From Rickettsiales bacterium (GTDB taxonomy: Bacteria; Pseudomonadota; Alphaproteobacteria; Rickettsiales; UBA1997), in contig JAIRWJ010000005.1 in NCBI GenBank assembly GCA_031269065.1, positions 1-6,175 of the forward strand: a stretch of 6,175 nt of DNA, in the 5' to 3' direction. A program made the translations under genes and the position numbers. Numbering within the stretch: position 1 is the first letter of the stretch; each line of letters begins with the position of its first letter. Below are positions 5,974-6,175 of this stretch, piece after piece. Under the pieces are notes generated by a model that was not told where the DNA came from, did no database searches, and saw only the letters and a program-made list of their open reading frames with translations.

Positions 5974-6175
5974 ATGTTCAGCTTTTTAGACAGTATCTAC
6001 AATTTTAATAAAGGTTATTTATCACCAAAATCAAAGACCAAAGTCAGTGGAAGGTACCTTACAGGCATTTGTCTCCTACTACTATGGTTTGGTTCTGGTG
6101 TAGCTGGTATTGCGAGGGCCGAAAGCAATGATGGCATAACCGAAATTACAGGTCCCGTTCGGCTAGAGCTAGGAA
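5974..6175 (+). CDS. N-terminus of an exported or membrane-anchored protein (partial, runs off right edge)
   Basis: The frame is open from the ATG at 5974 to the window end (67 residues), with a promoter and ribosome site in proper order upstream. The first 28 residues are polar and basic (MFSFLDSIYNFNKGYLSPKS, then KTKVSGRY). A hydrophobic stretch (LTGICLLLLWFGSGVAGIA, 29-47) then ends in ARA-E, a good signal peptidase I site after Ala49. The n-region is long, so this is either a signal peptide with an extended N-terminus or an uncleaved anchor. The start of the mature part (ESNDGITEITGPVRLELG) is polar. I do not recognise the family. An envelope, surface or secretion-related protein is plausible given the neighbourhood, but this is inference. 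Confidence 0.7.
   Translation, partial: MFSFLDSIYNFNKGYLSPKSKTKVSGRYLTGICLLLLWFGSGVAGIARAESNDGITEITGPVRLELG

Overview
The window looks like chromosomal DNA of an obligate intracellular alphaproteobacterium of the Rickettsiales type. The main reason is the virD4 gene at 1300-3075. Its protein length (591 aa), its Walker A context and its conserved blocks match the Rickettsiales VirD4 coupling protein as I know the family. Coding sequences use AGA, ATA and CTA codons freely, and the intergenic stretches are AT-rich. Base composition is moderate, unlike the very AT-rich Rickettsia, so I do not name a genus.

Layout from left to right. Positions 2-526 (+) are the 3' end of an open frame entering from the left. 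It encodes a hydrophilic, charged, T-poor C-terminal region of an unrecognised protein. A short convergent spacer follows. Positions 597-1025 (-) encode a 142-aa protein with a clear signal peptide and no recognisable family. A 274-base divergent intergenic region separates it from virD4. This region carries a good sigma70-like promoter for the minus-strand gene, an about 80-base GC-rich imperfect palindrome, and an AT-rich stretch with a weaker promoter candidate for virD4. virD4 is followed after only 40 bases by a complete P2-type cation-transporting ATPase (3116-5770, +), probably co-transcribed with it. After the ATPase comes a 203-base intergenic stretch with overlapping alternative stem-loops and then a strong promoter candidate. 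The first 67 residues of another exported or membrane-anchored protein (5974 onward) run off the right edge.

How the parts may work together. VirD4 is the inner-membrane ATPase that delivers effectors or DNA to a type IV secretion channel. No other recognisable vir gene is visible here, so in this genome virD4 is not directly behind virB11, which is its usual Rickettsiales neighbour. The P2-type ATPase would export or sequester a divalent cation, with Ca2+-type site residues mostly present. Its close spacing to virD4 suggests shared transcription but does not prove shared function. The two unknown exported proteins could be envelope or host-interaction factors; that is inference.

I see no tRNA or rRNA gene, CRISPR array, transposase or integrase.
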